Part shown: piece after piece, positions 9,584-17,657 of the stretch
Numbering within the stretch: the first letter of the stretch is position 1
How the letters are laid out: each line of letters opens with the position of its first letter
Source: Streptomyces sp. 840.1
GTDB lineage: Bacteria; Actinomycetota; Actinomycetes; Streptomycetales; Streptomycetaceae
NCBI RefSeq assembly: GCF_003751445.1
Contig: NZ_RJUU01000001.1
Span: 3,973,001 to 4,037,000 of the forward strand
Direction: 5' to 3'
Length of the DNA: 64,000 nucleotides
The notes under the pieces: generated by a model
What the model was told of the DNA's origin: nothing
The model's database searches: none
What the model saw: the letters and a program-made list of their open reading frames with translations, nothing else
Position numbers and translations under genes: made by a program

Positions 9584-11029
9584 TCACTGCGCTGCGTCGA
9601 ACGCCCCCGGGTGGATCTGGTCCCGCGTCGCCACGTACTGCTGACGCACCGCCTGGCCGACCGCCAGCTCCTCGCCGGGATCCAGCACCTGGGCTGCGGC
9701 GTCCTGCCAGACCGGGGGAGTGCGCGGATCGAGCGCCCCCTGCGAGACCCCGAGCGCCCAGGCCGCCTGCCGGGCCGCACCCAGCGCCGCGTACTGCGCC
9801 GGCTCCGGCACCACCACCTGCGTCCCGAGCAGCATCGGCGCGAGCGCCTGCACGGCCGGCAGCTCGGCAGCGGCGCCCAGCAGGAACACCCGCCGCACCT
9901 CGACCCCCCGGCCGCGCAGCACGTTCAGCGCGTCGGCCAGCGAGCAGAGCATCCCCTCGAACGCGGCGCGCGCGAGGTGCTCCGGCTTCATCGACTCGCG
10001 CCGCAGCCCGCTCAGCGTCCCCGCGGTGTGCGGCAGCTGCGGAGTCCGCTCACCCTCCAGGTACGGCAGCAGCACGAGCCCCGAGGCACCGGGCGTCGAC
10101 TTCAGCGCCAGCGCCGACAGCTCCTCCAGCCCGTCCAGGCCCAGCATGTCGGCGGTCCCGCGCAGCGCGCGTACCGCGTTGGAGGTGTGCACCACCGGCA
10201 GGTGCATCCCGGTGGCATCCGCGAACGAGGTGATCATCCCGGTCGGATCGGCCAGCGCCTCGTGGTGCACCGCCATCACCGAGCCCGAGGCCCCGAGCGA
10301 CACCACCGCGTCCCCGACCCCGACCCCGAGGCCGAACGCCGCCGCCATCGTCTCGCCGGTACCCGCCGAGATCAGCAGGCCCTCCGGCGTCGTCCCGGCC
10401 GCCTCGCACGGCCCGAGCACCTCGGGCAGCGCCGCCTGCCGGCCCAGCGCCAGCTCCACCAGATCCGGCCGGTAGGACTCGCTGCCCGCCGACCAGTAAC
10501 CCGTCCCGGAGGCGGCACCCCGGTCGGTGGTCCGCCGTGCCGGACGGCCCAGCAGCTGCCACACCAGCCAGTCGTGCGGCTGGAGCACGGCGGCGACCCG
10601 CTGCGCCATCTCCGGCTCGGTCCGCGCCAGCCAGCGCAGCTTCGAGACCGGCTGCGCCGCCTGCGGCACCGCCCCGACCGCCTCGGCCCAGGCCTGCCGC
10701 CCGCCCAGCCCGTCGACCAGATCGGCCGCGGCGACCTGCGCGCGCTTGTCGTTGCCGAGCAGCGCGGGCCGTACGAGATTGCCCTGGCGGTCCAGCGGCA
10801 CCAGCCCGTGCTGCTGCGCGGACACGCCGATGGCCTGCACACCTTCGAGCAGCCCGCCGGTGGCCGCCTCACCGAGTGAGAGCAGCCACGCCTGCGGATC
10901 GACCTCCGTGGCCTTCGCCTCCACGGGGTGTGCGGCGTACCCCTGGCGCAGTACGGCACCCGTGTCCGTATCGCAGACCACGATGTGCGTGAAGGCGGAT
11001 GAACTGTCCAAGCCGGCGACTATGCCCAT
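9584..11029 (-). CDS. xylB: FGGY-family carbohydrate kinase, xylulokinase type
   Basis: A 481-residue kinase of the FGGY fold, which phosphorylates a sugar or polyol with ATP; closest in layout to D-xylulokinase. It opens MGIVAGLDSSSAFTHIVVCD, the phosphate-1 loop, and has the ATPase loop SLGASGSVMAV near 240. The chosen ATG at 11029 starts exactly at this loop; an upstream GTG adds six unlikely residues. No xylose isomerase or sugar ABC transporter is adjacent, so xylulose as the substrate is inferred from family resemblance alone. A 14-bp hairpin lies directly upstream of the start. Confidence 0.82.
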   Translation of the reverse strand: MGIVAGLDSSSAFTHIVVCDTDTGAVLRQGYAAHPVEAKATEVDPQAWLLSLGEAATGGLLEGVQAIGVSAQQHGLVPLDRQGNLVRPALLGNDKRAQVAAADLVDGLGGRQAWAEAVGAVPQAAQPVSKLRWLARTEPEMAQRVAAVLQPHDWLVWQLLGRPARRTTDRGAASGTGYWSAGSESYRPDLVELALGRQAALPEVLGPCEAAGTTPEGLLISAGTGETMAAAFGLGVGVGDAVVSLGASGSVMAVHHEALADPTGMITSFADATGMHLPVVHTSNAVRALRGTADMLGLDGLEELSALALKSTPGASGLVLLPYLEGERTPQLPHTAGTLSGLRRESMKPEHLARAAFEGMLCSLADALNVLRGRGVEVRRVFLLGAAAELPAVQALAPMLLGTQVVVPEPAQYAALGAARQAAWALGVSQGALDPRTPPVWQDAAAQVLDPGEELAVGQAVRQQYVATRDQIHPGAFDAAQ

Positions 11030-11038
11030 ACACAGATT

Positions 11039-11079
11039 CTGCCGCACCGCCGGAGCATTCCTGCACGGCGGTGCGGCAG
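11039..11079. terminator. 14-bp hairpin between small membrane protein gene and kinase gene
   Basis: Perfect arms CTGCCGCACCGCCG (11039-11052) and complement (11066-11079) with a 13-base loop. It falls after the stop of the minus-strand small protein gene and ends 9 bases before the kinase ATG. It could end the first transcript or act on kinase expression. No U-tract follows. Confidence 0.5.
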
Positions 11080-11098
11080 ATACGTGGAGGTCCGGGCC

Positions 11099-11398
11099 TC
11101 AGGTGTTGGTCGTACCCCAGTCGTCCTCGCCGTTCGCCCCGCGCCCGCGCAGCGACCGCACCCGGTCCGCTACCGACGCCGGCACCTTGTCGCCGACCTT
11201 CTCGCCCACCGCGTGGGCCGCCTTCCCGGCGAACTCGCGGCCGCTCTGGGCCGCCGACTCGCAGGTGTTGCGCACAGCCGGGTTCTGGGCGACCTGGCGT
11301 GCGGACTTCTTCAGCTGCTCGTAACGCTCCCGCCCGGCACGAGTGCCGAGCACGTAACCGAGGGCCACTCCGGCGATGAACGTGAGCCGGTACCGCAT
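11099..11398 (-). CDS. Small YtxH-like membrane protein
   Basis: A 99-residue protein starting MRYRLTFIAGVALGYVLGTR. One N-terminal glycine-rich membrane segment is followed by a charged amphipathic helical region (RAGRERYEQLKKSARQ), the layout of YtxH/stress-response membrane proteins common in actinobacteria. It ends in an acidic tail. The ATG at 11398 is chosen because the helix starts there; a longer frame from 11455 adds a basic, non-family extension. Function is unknown. Confidence 0.72.
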   Translation of the reverse strand: MRYRLTFIAGVALGYVLGTRAGRERYEQLKKSARQVAQNPAVRNTCESAAQSGREFAGKAAHAVGEKVGDKVPASVADRVRSLRGRGANGEDDWGTTNT

Positions 11399-11480
11399 GG
11401 CTGCCACCCTTCCTTCACTCCGCGCGACATGTGCTGCTCGCCTACCCGCAGGCACCGGAGATCACCCCGGCCGATACCGA

Positions 11481-11512
11481 TTGGCAAAGCACCCCCCTGC
11501 TTGCGCTAATGT
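11481..11512 (+). promoter_or_regulatory. Possible tRNA operon promoter
   Basis: TTGGCA at 11481 and TAATGT at 11507 have 20-bp spacing and lie about 70 bp upstream of the first tRNA-Asn. The hexamers are near consensus but the spacing is long. Confidence 0.3.
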
Positions 11513-11579
11513 ATGTGTCGCAGCGAACGTCCGCCGCCCGGCATCCGCCAGGCAGGTGTCGTCCGAGGCAACGCAGCAA

Positions 11580-11652
11580 TCCCCTGTAGCTCAATTGGCA
11601 GAGCAGCCGGCTGTTAACCGGCAGGTTACTGGTTCGAGTCCAGTCGGGGGAG
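11580..11652 (+). tRNA. tRNA-Asn (GTT)
   Basis: Cloverleaf of 73 bases: acceptor TCCCCTG pairs with CGGGGGA, D-loop AGCTCAATTGGCAGAGC, anticodon loop CTGTTAA with GTT, T-loop GGTTCGAGTCC. First of two near-identical tandem copies. Confidence 0.96.
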
Positions 11653-11657
11653 CGCGA

Positions 11658-11730
11658 TCCCCTGTAGCTCAATTGGCAGAGCATTCGGCTGTTAACCGGA
11701 GGGTTACTGGTTCGAGTCCAGTCGGGGGAG
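11658..11730 (+). tRNA. tRNA-Asn (GTT), second copy
   Basis: Same acceptor, D and T arms as the copy five bases upstream. It differs in the anticodon stem (TTCGG/CCGGA, with one U-G pair) and around the variable loop. The two copies almost certainly share one transcript. Confidence 0.96.
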
Positions 11731-11741
11731 CGGAACGGAAG

Positions 11742-11763
11742 AGGGCCCTGCGGGGTCCTTTTT
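11742..11763 (+). terminator. Rho-independent terminator after the tRNA-Asn pair
   Basis: AGGGCCC and GGGGTCCT pair across a 2-3 base loop, followed directly by TTTTT. A short stem plus U-tract, 11 bp after the second tRNA-Asn. Confidence 0.75.
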
Positions 11764-11953
11764 CGTGTGCCCGCATCCGTGGTGCGTGTGAGGCGGGCGT
11801 GACTCTTTCGCGTCAACTTCACGTCACCCGGAACCGGGCAGGGAGCAGCGCGGTCTTCATGGTCACGAGTACCCGGGCACCCGGAGCGAGAGATCGTATG
11901 ACCGGCTATGCTGCGGCAGACGGCGCGTACACATGTACGCGCCACGCCGAAAA

Positions 11954-12027
11954 GGGGCGGTAGCTCAGCCGGTTAGAGCAGCGGACTCATAATCCGTCGG
12001 CCGTGGGTTCGAGTCCCACCCGCCCCA
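11954..12027 (+). tRNA. tRNA with CAU anticodon (elongator Met or Ile2)
   Basis: A 74-base cloverleaf: acceptor GGGGCGG with CCGCCCC, discriminator A, anticodon loop CTCATAA with CAT, T-loop GGTTCGAGTCC. It lacks the initiator C1:A72 mismatch, so it is not fMet. Whether C34 becomes lysidine (Ile2) or stays Met cannot be decided from sequence alone. Its 3' 24 bases, plus CC, recur at 20,892, so this gene served as the integration site of the island. No terminator follows it here; one lies beyond the distal repeat. Confidence 0.93.
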
Positions 12028-12029
12028 CC
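12004..12029 (+). repeat. attL-type direct repeat at the tRNA 3' end
   Basis: A 26-bp block covering the T arm, acceptor 3' strand and two following C bases of the CAU tRNA. It is identical to 20,892-20,917; the flanks diverge immediately on both sides. Confidence 0.85.
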
Positions 12030-12464
12030 GAGCAACCTCGGGAAGAATCGTTCTGACCTGGGGAAACGCGTTTTTTGTGGGTCGTTTTGCGTGCGGCGTT
12101 TGCCTCACGGAGGTGCGGTGAACGCGATTCCTTGTGTTTCGCAGATGAGCTTACGCGAGCTGTGACCTGGTCTTTTGTAGTGAGGTCCTCTGTGGGGGCG
12201 TCGAGGAGTGATCCCACGCCGTACCGGGGAGTTCTGTCTCTCAGAGGCTTTCGGAGGGTGGGCTCTCGGGGGTGGGCCGCTGACTGCTGTGTCGTGGGGC
12301 CGGCTGGTGACTCTTGGGTGGGCGATGCCTGAGCGTCGGGAGGGCCTTGTTGGGGCGAGGCGGTCAGACGACTTCCTCGAGCACCACGCCTGCGGGGATT
12401 CTCCGACGAGTCCCTCGCCGCCCCTTATTCGTGCCGCGTGGCACGGAGGCCGCTGAGGTCGAGA
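12030..12464. other. Gene-free left end of the island
   Basis: I see no credible coding sequence here. Frames running out of the tRNA on the minus strand are antisense artefacts. The first 150 bases are less GC-rich than the surroundings. An integrase would normally sit here and is absent. Confidence 0.55.
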
Positions 12465-12934
12465 TCACCGCAAGGCATCGAGCGCCGCGATGCTGTCTGC
12501 CGGCTCGGCGCGCCGGGTGTAGTCGGTGTCGGCGAAGGCCCAGCGGATGATGCCGTCTCGGTCGATGACGTATGTGGCGGGGAGCGGCAGGGTCCGCGCG
12601 TGGCCGCCGTTGACGTGCTGGAGGTCGAAGCCGAGCTTGTCGTGGACGGCGGCGAGGTCGTCGTTCAGGTCGAAGGTGAGCCCGTATGCCTGGGCGGTGG
12701 TTGAGCCGGTGTCGCTGAGGACGGTGAAGTCCAGCTCGTGCTTCTCGGTCAGGGAGAGTGCCTCGTCCGGGATTTGGGGGACACGGGGACCAACTGGGCA
12801 TCGCGGGCCGTGATGCCGGTGTGGTGATCTTGGAGCGCGCGCAGCGCGAGGTTGCAGTACGGGCACCACGCGCGGCGGTAGAAGGTGAGCACGACTGGGC
12901 CCTGCTCCCCGCGCCCTCGGGGGATGGTCCCCAT
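12465..12934 (-). pseudogene. AhpC/TSA-type peroxiredoxin remnant, frameshifted
   Basis: The thiol peroxidase core VVLTFYRRAWCPYCN, with CxxC at the active site, is in one frame and runs to LVPVSP. The continuation QIPDEALSLTEKHELDF, then a normal C-terminal half with ATYVIDRDGIIRWAF, is in another frame. The break falls in a G5 run at 12776-12780, where one more G would restore the family sequence VSPQIPDE. The N-terminal beta segment before the VVLTFYR strand (usual DFTLPD region) is also missing. Because the frameshift is in a homopolymer, a sequencing error is possible for that lesion but not for the N-terminal loss. Confidence 0.75.
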
Positions 12935-13035
12935 AGTCCTGAGAATGGTCCCTACGGGCGTAGGGGGGGCCTGCCAATCAGGCCCCCGCCCCGCCCGCAC
13001 ATTGCCGGCTCCTCACGCTGCATATCCTGTGGGAC

Positions 13036-14049
13036 ATGCTGATTTACGCCCCGGCGGCACTGCTCTTCCTCCTGTTCTGCGTCAGGGTGCTGGGGGACCG
13101 CCGCCGAATCGGCAACGGTGTTCTGCTCGGGCTTGTGCTCGTCCTCGCTCTTGCGGCGTGGCTGGTCGAGCTCTCCCGTGACTATCCCGACCTCGCGACG
13201 GACGTCGCAGTCGGGCTGGCGGCTCTGCTGGCGCTGGGCATCGTCACGCTCGCCTGTTTCCTGCTGTCCAACGGCGTGGTCATGGTGCGCAAGGAGGGGG
13301 CGAGCCCGGGAAATCTGCTGTCTCTGTTTTCCGGGACAGCGCTGGTGTGTGTGCTGGCTCTTGTGGTCACCGCGGCGGTCACGCGGGAGCGCACCCTGCT
13401 GGCTGTGGCGGCGACCGCTGCCGCCCTGGCCGGCTACATCGGCTTCCTGTTCCTCTGTTATCTCGGGTACGCGTTCGTCTACGGACGGCTGTACGTCCCC
13501 CGCAATGCCGACTATGTGGTGGTCCTCGGATCGGGCTTGGTCGGCGGGGTGACGCCGCCGCCCCTGCTGACGAACCGGCTCGACCGGGGCCGCAAGGTGT
13601 ATGAGCGGATCGCGGCACGGGGTCGAAAGCCCCTCCTTATCGTCTCCGGCGGGCAGGGTCCCGACGAGGAGGTTCCTGAGTCGCATGCCATGGCTGATTA
13701 CCTTGTCCAGCGCGGATTCCCGGCAGCCGCGATCGAGCGCGAGGATCGGTCGACGAGCACCGATGAGAACCTTCGATTCAGCGCGACGATCATGGAGAAG
13801 GCGTGTCCGCGCTACCGGTGCGTGATCGTCACCAGCAACTACCACGCCTTCCGCGCTGCTGTGGCGGCCCGTCGAGCGGGGGTACGGGGTCATGTCGTGG
13901 GCGCACCGACCGCTGCGTACTTCTGGCCCAGCGCGACGATCCGTGAGTTCATCGCACTGTTTGTCCTCTACCGGCGGACCAACCTCGCTGTGTGCCTGAT
14001 CCTCCTGCTCGGCGGGGTCTTCCTGTGGGGGCTCAGGCCGCTTCCATGA
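13036..14049 (+). CDS. YdcF/SanA-like (DUF218) membrane protein
   Basis: A 337-residue protein. The first 155 residues hold four to five hydrophobic helices. The DUF218 domain follows at about 160-310, with ADYVVVLGSGL, a central LIVSGGQGPDEEVPESHAMADY and TSTDENLRFS, all hallmark segments of the YdcF/SanA/ElyC family. A last membrane helix ends the protein. Family members are linked to envelope integrity and lipid-carrier metabolism in E. coli; the exact reaction is not settled. It is intact, unlike its neighbours, and stands alone on the plus strand inside the island. ATG 13036 is the only good start; no clear ribosome binding site is seen. Confidence 0.8.
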   Translation: MLIYAPAALLFLLFCVRVLGDRRRIGNGVLLGLVLVLALAAWLVELSRDYPDLATDVAVGLAALLALGIVTLACFLLSNGVVMVRKEGASPGNLLSLFSGTALVCVLALVVTAAVTRERTLLAVAATAAALAGYIGFLFLCYLGYAFVYGRLYVPRNADYVVVLGSGLVGGVTPPPLLTNRLDRGRKVYERIAARGRKPLLIVSGGQGPDEEVPESHAMADYLVQRGFPAAAIEREDRSTSTDENLRFSATIMEKACPRYRCVIVTSNYHAFRAAVAARRAGVRGHVVGAPTAAYFWPSATIREFIALFVLYRRTNLAVCLILLLGGVFLWGLRPLP

Positions 14050-14175
14050 CCGCGGGCGTGGAAGGCATGGATTGCTTCCGTTCGGCCAGCGTCATGGCCT
14101 GCCCCTCTCCGTTGTACCGGTGCCTATGGTCCGGGCGTTCGTTCACCGATCGGTGTGGTCCCGGTGTTGTGTTGC

Positions 14176-14218
14176 GGGCGGGCCCCGGAGGCATTCGAAC
14201 TGCCTCCGGGGCCCGCCC
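14176..14218 (+). terminator. Strong 18-bp hairpin
   Basis: Perfect 18-bp arms (14176-14193 and 14201-14218) with loop TTCGAAC. It sits 127 bp after the YdcF-like gene and has no U-tract. It is the most stable local structure in the island. Confidence 0.7.
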
Positions 14219-14507
14219 GCTTGGGTTAGGTTGGATGGGCTGGCCGTCCTGGACCGACGTCGGAGGCTATGACCGCTCCTCCAGTGACGATGGCGGCAGC
14301 GGGCAGTCCCTCAGCTGTCCTCCCACGTACTGCTGATACGCGTGCCGGCGCTTCCCTGCACCGATACCGACACCGACGTCGTAGGCGTCAGTCATGTGCT
14401 CTGACTCGTCCCTGTACCGGTTGTCCACTGGAACAGGCCGGACCGTCGGCTTTCCGTAGGACGTCAAAATGTCACTGGTTCCCGTGTACCGGACTTCGTC
14501 AGCCGGT
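14219..14507. other. Stretch without a supported gene
   Basis: Only a short minus-strand frame with a TTG start (14267-14467, 66 codons) is present. It has no recognised domain and no ribosome binding site, so I do not call it a gene. The region is less GC-rich than average. Confidence 0.4.
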
Positions 14508-14850
14508 TCATGGGCGCCAGGTGCGTAGTTGTTCTGCGATGCGGGCGGCTGTGCAGTGGGGGTCGTGCGGTTCGCGGGCGAGGGTGGTGAGTTGTTCGGG
14601 GGTGGGTGTGACGGGGATGTTGCTGGCTTCGAGGTACATCACGGCGACGGTGCAGGCGACGGTGAGGTTCGAGTGTTCGAGCCGGCGCAGTCGGCCGAGG
14701 GTGTGGCCGAGGGCGGCTGCGCGGGCGAAGGCTCCGCCGTAGACGGGCTGTTCCAGGAGTTCGGCGCGATGGCGGCGATGGGGACGCCGAGGTCGTCGGG
14801 CGCGGGGTCGTGGTGGCTGGCGCGTTCGGCGATTTCGAGGAGCCAGGAGA
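14508..14850 (-). pseudogene. Fic/Doc-like toxin component remnant
   Basis: The C-terminal two thirds of a small Streptomyces protein usually annotated as a Fic-family toxin component can be read: LLEIAERASHHDPAPDDLG, then, after a frameshift, ELLEQPVYGGAFARAAALG through TAARIAEQLRTWRP and a stop at 14508. The frameshift lies in a GCCATCGC-type repeat near 14765-14780 and looks like slippage loss. The N-terminus is cut at about 14850, exactly where the opposite-strand dnaE2 remnant begins. No antitoxin gene is beside it. Family naming is from memory of similar proteins and is moderate. Confidence 0.55.
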
Positions 14851-14853
14851 GGG

Positions 14854-16035
14854 GACCTGGTCCGCGCGGCCGCCGAGCAGGGGATGGGCACGCTCGCGCT
14901 GACGGACCGCGACACCGTCACCGGGGCCGTGCGCTTCGTGAAGGCCGGGATCAGCCCGGTCCTCGGCGTCGATGTCGCCGTCGACCCCTTGGTCATCCCC
15001 GCGCCGGTACGTGGCCGGGCCCCGGCCCGCGCCCACGTCGTGGAAGCGCCCCTGCGGGTCACGACCCTGGCTCAGGACCAGGCCGGGTGGGCGCGGCTGT
15101 GCCGCCTGGTCTCCAGCGCCTACACCGGTCGCCACGGTGAAGCGCTCCACCGCCTGGCCGGGCCCGGCCTGAGGGTGCTGCTCGGCCCGGCGAGCGAGCC
15201 GGTGCGCGCCCTGTCCGCGGCGCGTCCCGACACCGCCCGCCAGCCGCTCGCTCCGTGGCGGGAGCCGTTCGGGGGTGCGTTGCGCCTGGAGGTTCTGCAG
15301 GTCGCACGGTCCGCCGGCGCCGGACCCGGGCGGGCTGCCCGGCTCATCGAGGCCACCGTGCGCACCGGCGATGAGTGTGTCCTTGACCCGGTGGCCGATC
15401 TGGGGCTGGGCCGGCCGCGTTTTCCCGAACCGCACACGGTCGGTGCGACCACTCAGGTTGGGGATGCGGGCCGGCTGCTGCGCGAGCGGTGCGAGGCCGG
15501 GATGGCCCGCCGTGGCCTCGCCCATGACGCCCCGGCGACGCAGCGCCTGGACGGGGAGCTGGAGGTGATCGGGCGCCTCGGATACGACACCTGTTTCCTC
15601 ACGGTCGCCCAGGTCGTCGCCGATGTGCGGGAGACCCTGCACATCGCCACCGCGAACCCCCTCGACCACCGGCTGCTTTTCGAGCGGTTCCTGTCGGAGC
15701 GGCGCACCTCGCTGCCCGACATCGACATCGATGTGGAGTCCGCCCGCCGGCTGGAGGTCTACGACCGGATCATCGACCGGTTCGGCCTGGAGCGCGTCGC
15801 GGTGACGGGCATGCCCGAGACCTACCGCGCCCGCCACGCACTGCGTGACACCGGACTCGCCCTGGGTATCGCCCCTGCTGAGGTGGACCGGATCGCGAAA
15901 TCCTTCCCGCACATCAGGGCCTGCGATATCCGGGCCGCGCTGGCCGAGCTGCCCGAGCTCACCGGTCTCGCCGACCAGGCCGCCAGGTTCGGGCCGCTGT
16001 TCGAGCTGGCCGAGACGCTGGACGCTGCGCCGAAC
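14854..16035 (+). pseudogene. dnaE2: Error-prone DNA polymerase III alpha (DnaE2/ImuC) remnant
   Basis: Homology starts at DLVRAAAEQGMGTLALTDRD, inside the PHP domain, and includes TVTGAVRFVKAGI, the polymerase metal motif LPDIDIDVESARRLEV, and VTGMPETYRARHALRD followed by AKSFPHIRACDIRAAL. A functional protein is over 1,100 residues. Here the first 30 or so residues are gone, blocks are missing after EVLQVARSAG and between VVADVRE and TLHIATANP (where the conserved RGSGAGS loop should be), and homology stops near ELAETLDAAPNG. The deletions are all in frame, so an open frame persists to 16380. Loss of the catalytic loop and of the last 600-700 residues means it cannot be an active polymerase. 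Confidence 0.85.
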
Positions 16036-16109
16036 GGGCGCTACGGCTCCGCTCGGCCGGGTTGTCGTGCTGCCAGGGGGTTGCGGGGTGGCAGGGGGTG
16101 CGAAGGTGC

Positions 16110-16592
16110 TCAGCTTCGGTTCCGGCGGCGTTCGGCGGAGGACGGGGCCAGGGCGCGCAGGCGGTTGCGGACTGAGTCGAGGGCGTCGGCCAGTGTGTCG
16201 GCCTGGCGGTCGTCGAGCGCGTCGAACATGCCCTCCTGGACGAGGGCGACGTGGCCGGGGAGGACGTCGGCCAGCTTGGCGCGTCCCTGGTCGGTGATGA
16301 CGGCTGTGACCGACCGCTCGTCGTCGGGAGAGGGCTCGCGGCGCAGCAGTCCGGCGCTCTCCAGCTTGGACGCCTGGTAGCTGAGGCCGCTGCGGCTGTG
16401 GAGGAGGGTGTCAGCGAGGTCGGTCATCCGCATGCTGCCCTGGGGTGCCTCGGCCAGGCGTGCGAGCAGGAAGAACTGCAGGTAGCTCAGCTCGCCGTCG
16501 CGCCGCAGCTGGTCCTCCATGAGCTGCTGCAGCAGACCGCTGGCCTCCAGCAGCGCGAAGTACGCCGCGGTGCGGCGCTCGTCGAGTGCCAT
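16110..16592 (-). CDS. MarR-family transcriptional regulator
   Basis: A 160-residue winged-helix regulator. The HTH reads RMTDLADTLLHSRSGLSYQ followed by the wing LLRREPSPDDERS, typical of MarR. No cysteine is present, so sensing by direct thiol oxidation is unlikely and a ligand is expected. It is divergent from the quinone oxidoreductase gene and probably represses it through the 109-bp shared intergenic region. The dnaE2 remnant converges on its 3' end. Confidence 0.88.
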   Translation of the reverse strand: MALDERRTAAYFALLEASGLLQQLMEDQLRRDGELSYLQFFLLARLAEAPQGSMRMTDLADTLLHSRSGLSYQASKLESAGLLRREPSPDDERSVTAVITDQGRAKLADVLPGHVALVQEGMFDALDDRQADTLADALDSVRNRLRALAPSSAERRRNRS

Positions 16593-16634
16593 CGCCCCTC
16601 CGGTTCTTTGTTTCGATCTAGAAGCATGTTACCT

Positions 16635-16657
16635 TCCAGAAGTGTTTCTGACTGGAA
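16635..16657. promoter_or_regulatory. Probable MarR operator in the divergent gap
   Basis: TTCCAG and CTGGAA are separated by 11 bases in an AT-rich stretch between the MarR and oxidoreductase starts. The size and place suit a MarR dimer. Confidence 0.45.
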
Positions 16658-16701
16658 ACATTAAATCGGGTCGCCTGTGCGGCCCCGGAGCGGAGATCAC
16701 C

Positions 16702-17631
16702 ATGAAGGCAGTGCGCTACCAGCAGTACGGCGACCACGCGGTCCTCACGCTCGACGAGGTGCCCACACCTGTCGCCGGTCCGGGCCAGGTGCTGGTCCAG
16801 GTCACCGCCACCTCGTTTAACCCGGCCGACGCCGCGATCCGCGCCGGGTACCTGAGGGAACTGCTGCCGCTCCGGCTACCGCACACCCCGGGCGTGGACG
16901 TGTCCGGCACGGTGGCTGGCACCGGTGAGGGCGTGACCGGCTGGGCGGAAGGCGACCAGGTGGCGGCGTTCCTGCCGCTGCACCTGCCCGGCGCGTCCGC
17001 GCAGTACGTCCTCGCTCCAGCCGAGTCGCTGGTGGCAGTCCCCGAGGGCGTCGACCCGGTCGACGCGGCGGCGCTGCCAGGTCCGGGCCTGACCGCCTGG
17101 CAGGCGCTGTTCGAGCACGGCGGCCTCACCGCCGGGCAGCGCGTCCTGATCAACGGGGCCGGTGGCGCGGTCGGCGGCTACGCCGTGCAGCTCGCGCACC
17201 AGGCCGGCGCCGAGGTCCACGCCACCGCGAGCCCGCGCAGCGCCGATCGCGTGCACGCCTACGGCGCCGACCACGTCATCGACCACACCCTCACCCCGGT
17301 CGCCGACGCCGCGAAGGGCCCGTTCGATCTGGTCGTCCACTTGGCCTCGACGGGCCCTGAGGACACCGACGCCCTGGCCGCGCTGACCGCCGGCGGCGGA
17401 CTGTTCGTCACCGCCACAACGGAGCCCGCCACCGAGCCCGGCCGCGGCGTGCGAGTGGTCCGCATGGCCGTACGCAACGACACCGATCAGCTCGCCGACC
17501 TGCTGCACCGCGCCGCCGCGGGAACGCTGCGCCTCGACGTCGCCGAGCGGCGCCCGCTGGCCGAGCTGCCTGCCGTCCACGCCCTGGCCGACAGCGGCAC
17601 GCTGCCCGGCAAGACCCTCCTCATCCCCTGA
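16702..17631 (+). CDS. NADP-dependent quinone oxidoreductase-like MDR protein
   Basis: A 309-residue zinc-independent medium-chain dehydrogenase/reductase of the QOR type, reducing quinones or enones with NADPH. It begins MKAVRYQQYGDHAVLTLDEVP, has TSFNPADAAIRAGY and GVDVSGTVAGTG in the catalytic domain, and the nucleotide-binding loop INGAGGAVGGYAVQLAHQAG near 152-171. No structural zinc cysteines are visible. ATG 16702 has CGGAG 7 bases upstream; the longer frame from 16519 runs through the MarR gene and is rejected. It precedes the F420-type reductase gene by 26 bp, so an operon is likely. Confidence 0.88.
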   Translation: MKAVRYQQYGDHAVLTLDEVPTPVAGPGQVLVQVTATSFNPADAAIRAGYLRELLPLRLPHTPGVDVSGTVAGTGEGVTGWAEGDQVAAFLPLHLPGASAQYVLAPAESLVAVPEGVDPVDAAALPGPGLTAWQALFEHGGLTAGQRVLINGAGGAVGGYAVQLAHQAGAEVHATASPRSADRVHAYGADHVIDHTLTPVADAAKGPFDLVVHLASTGPEDTDALAALTAGGGLFVTATTEPATEPGRGVRVVRMAVRNDTDQLADLLHRAAAGTLRLDVAERRPLAELPAVHALADSGTLPGKTLLIP

Positions 17632-17657
17632 AGCCGGGCCACCGGACAAGGAAGACC

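Noticed and set aside
11987..12217. A small minus-strand frame ending VGRVGLEPTADGL
   Set aside because: That ending is the antisense translation of the tRNA itself, a common annotation artefact.
16036..16380. Continuation of the dnaE2 frame past 16,035
   Set aside because: Homology ends near 16,035 and the frame then runs antisense through the MarR gene.
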